Assembly: GCA_035651655.1 (NCBI GenBank)
Contig: DASRFG010000006.1
Span: 1 to 64,000 of the forward strand
Direction: 5' to 3'
DNA: 64,000 nt
DNA from: Terriglobales bacterium
GTDB lineage: Bacteria > Acidobacteriota > Terriglobia > Terriglobales > Acidobacteriaceae
Positions 62,827 to 64,000 of the stretch are shown piece by piece. The position numbers and the translations under genes were made by a program. The notes beneath the pieces were generated by a model. It did not search any database. It was not told where the DNA came from and worked only from the letters and a program-made list of their open reading frames with translations. Position 1 is the stretch's first letter. The number at the start of each line of letters is the position of its first letter.

Positions 62827-63423
62827 ATGTTCCGCAGAAGCTTGAAAGTGCTCGCCGTGATACTGGGACTGGCGCTGCTCGCCAGTGCACAGATCCCCGC
62901 AGGTACGGTAGTTCCGGTGCGCGTTTCGTCAGAGATAAGTTCGGCCACAGCTAAACCTGGCGACACCTTCCAAGCCACGCTGGCGAAGGATTTAGTGGTG
63001 GACGGAAAGGTGATTGCGAAGAAGGGTACTCCAGTCTCGGGAAAAGTGACCGCAGCGAAACCCAGCGGCCGGCTGCATGCTCCCGGACAGCTCACGCTGC
63101 GGCTGACCTCAATCAGCCTGGGCGACCAGAACGTAGCTCTGAATACCACTGCTGTCCGCCAGCAAGGCAAGAGCCACACGCGCAGCAATGCTGAAAAGAT
63201 TGGCGGTGGTGCGGCGGCGGGCGCTGTGATCGGCGCCATTGCCGGGGGCGGCAAAGGCGCGGCTATTGGAACTATGGCTGGTGGCGCCGCGGGTACAGGC
63301 GTGGCCGCCTATACCGGGAAGCAGGAAGCCGTAGTGCCAGCCGAGGCGTTGCTTACGTTTAAGGTAACCGGGTCGGGAATGACCGCCTCGCGTACAAAAA
63401 CGTCCAAAACTAAAGCCCAGTAG
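62827..63423 (+). CDS. Exported protein with glycine-zipper segment
   Basis: A 198-residue exported protein: signal peptide (MFRRSLKVLAVILGLALLAS), then a beta-rich domain (IPAGTVVPVRVSSEIS, KKGTPVSGKVTAAKPSG), then a Gly/Ala-rich zipper (about residues 120-155, GAVIGAIAGGGKGAAIGT). GAAGGAGGACG precedes ATG 62827, deciding against a start further upstream at 62770. The glycine zipper suggests a membrane-associating or oligomeric outer-membrane-type element. No function is known. It converges on the peroxiredoxin gene with an inverted repeat between. Confidence 0.82.
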   Translation: MFRRSLKVLAVILGLALLASAQIPAGTVVPVRVSSEISSATAKPGDTFQATLAKDLVVDGKVIAKKGTPVSGKVTAAKPSGRLHAPGQLTLRLTSISLGDQNVALNTTAVRQQGKSHTRSNAEKIGGGAAAGAVIGAIAGGGKGAAIGTMAGGAAGTGVAAYTGKQEAVVPAEALLTFKVTGSGMTASRTKTSKTKAQ

Positions 63424-63452
63424 TTTACTTCTGTGGCAAATATAATTTCACA

Positions 63453-63470
63453 GCCCGGCGCAAGCCGGGC
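63453..63470. terminator. Hairpin between convergent genes near the right edge
   Basis: GCCCGGC (63453-63459) pairs with GCCGGGC (63464-63470) around a GCAA tetraloop. On the plus strand CTTGTTTTG follows some bases later, a poor T-run. It lies between the glycine-zipper gene and the peroxiredoxin gene. Confidence 0.45.
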
Positions 63471-63492
63471 CGTGCCTTGTTTTGCCCTGCTA

Positions 63493-63954
63493 TTAAGCTG
63501 GTCCCTTTAGCGCCTCCAGCACTTCTGCCGCGTGACCCTCAGCTTTGACCTTGGGAAACACACGGACGATCTTTCCGTCAGGGCCGATAATGAATGTCGT
63601 GCGTTCAATGCCCATCACTTTGTTGCCATACATATTTTTCTCTTTGATCACGCCGAAAGCGTCGCCGACCTTCTTGTCCACGTCGGACAAAAGTGTGTAA
63701 GGCAAGTCGTACTTCTCTTCAAATTTCTTCTGTCGCGCAGGCGGATCTGCGGAGATGCCGAGGATGACAGCGCCTGTCTTCTGCAGCTTTTTGTATGCGT
63801 CGCGGAACCCGCACGCTTCTATGGTTCAGCCGGGCGTATCGGCCTTGGGAAAGAAGAACAGCACTACAGTTTTGCCACGAAAATCCTTCAGCGATACCTG
63901 CTCGCCATTTTGGTCAGGTAAACTGAAATCAGGCGCTTTCTCATTGGCTTCCAT
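63493..63954 (-). CDS. bcp: Selenocysteine-containing BCP-type peroxiredoxin (in-frame TGA read as Sec)
   Basis: A thiol (seleno-)peroxidase of the BCP/PrxQ family, 153 residues from ATG 63952-63954 to the stop before 63493. The frame is open except for one TGA at codon 43 (63826-63828). Around it the protein reads FFFPKADTPG, the TGA, then TIEACGFRD; in this family that position is the peroxidatic cysteine (PGCTxEACxFRD). The resolving-type Cys48 is five residues on. Downstream landmarks ILGISADPPARQKKFEEKY, LLSDVDKKVGDAFGV and RTTFIIGPDGKI are normal, so the gene is undamaged either side. GGGGAAAAC precedes the ATG. A SECIS-like hairpin follows the TGA. A conventional call would start at an internal codon and lose the active site. 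A cysteine-to-stop error or pseudogene is the alternative. Confidence 0.82.
63797..63816 (-). promoter_or_regulatory. Candidate bacterial SECIS element
   Basis: RNA of the minus strand, beginning nine bases after the TGA: stem GCGU-GCGG, loop GUU, CCGC, one bulged G, ACGC. All eight base pairs are Watson-Crick. The loop starts with G, and 17 bases separate the TGA from the loop, both within the published bacterial SECIS rules (G among the first loop bases, 16-37 base distance). The hairpin lies inside the coding sequence, as bacterial SECIS must. Confidence 0.65.
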
Positions 63955-64000
63955 GTTTTCCCCTACCAGACCGGCCGGTTCAACACCGCAATCTTTATAT

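Noticed and set aside
63493-63705. Short independent ORF beginning inside the peroxiredoxin
   Set aside because: It is the C-terminal half of the family and lacks the active site; the upstream half is in the same frame and intact apart from the TGA.

Overview
The window reads as one chromosomal stretch of a diderm, GC-rich bacterium. Its gene families point to the Acidobacteriota, most likely a Terriglobia-type organism. The supporting signs are an LptD outer-membrane gene, a TonB/ExbB/ExbD system with tandem exbD genes, many small secreted proteins of unknown function, and palindrome-rich dispersed repeats. This placement is inferred from gene content; no rRNA gene is present. No prophage, CRISPR array or transposase was found.

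Layout. 1-1441 (minus strand): tRNA-Thr(TGT), tRNA-Tyr, a small membrane ORF, tRNA-Thr(GGT), tRNA-Gly, a small ORF and the 5' end of tuf. 1672-9000: a membrane-anchored unknown, an NmrA-like reductase, an M23 peptidase, thiL, a PLD-like protein, a secreted unknown and an acyl-CoA carboxylase beta subunit. 9.7-12.4 kb: two peptide-type ABC ATPases with a metallophosphoesterase between them. 12.5-15.4 kb is gene-poor and repeat-rich, with a 109-bp tandem array. 15.4-21.4 kb (minus): radical SAM protein, amidohydrolase, Asp/Glu racemase-like protein, adenosine deaminase and amino-acid permease. 21.5-28.8 kb: a 54-aa basic protein, uvrD/pcrA, a DUF971 protein, rpmB, a MazEF-type toxin-antitoxin pair, ridA and rel/spoT. 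28.9-41.7 kb: TIGR01777 reductase, a first gltX, a KimA-like transporter, an RDD protein, lptD, larE, a DsbA-like lipoprotein and a PpiC-type lipoprotein. 41.7-52.3 kb is one long minus-strand run: tgt-yajC-secD-secF-tonB-exbB-exbD-exbD-TPR lipoprotein, a strong terminator, then biotin carboxylase and its carrier protein. 52.3-64 kb: PEP-mutase family, thioesterase, mnmG, a WGxxGxxG-tailed surface protein, an FmdB zinc ribbon, rsmI, a second gltX, a GAF-GGDEF-HD-GYP c-di-GMP enzyme, a glycine-zipper protein and a peroxiredoxin.

The most notable item is that peroxiredoxin at the right edge (63493-63954, minus). Its reading frame contains one TGA, exactly at the peroxidatic cysteine codon. A compact hairpin of the bacterial SECIS type follows it, so the gene most likely encodes a selenocysteine peroxiredoxin that standard gene calling truncates to its C-terminal half.

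Other points of interest: repeat-like DNA inside the reading frames of uvrD and tgt, two glutamyl-tRNA synthetases, a racemase-family protein with Asp in place of a catalytic Cys, and a highly basic 54-aa protein beside uvrD.
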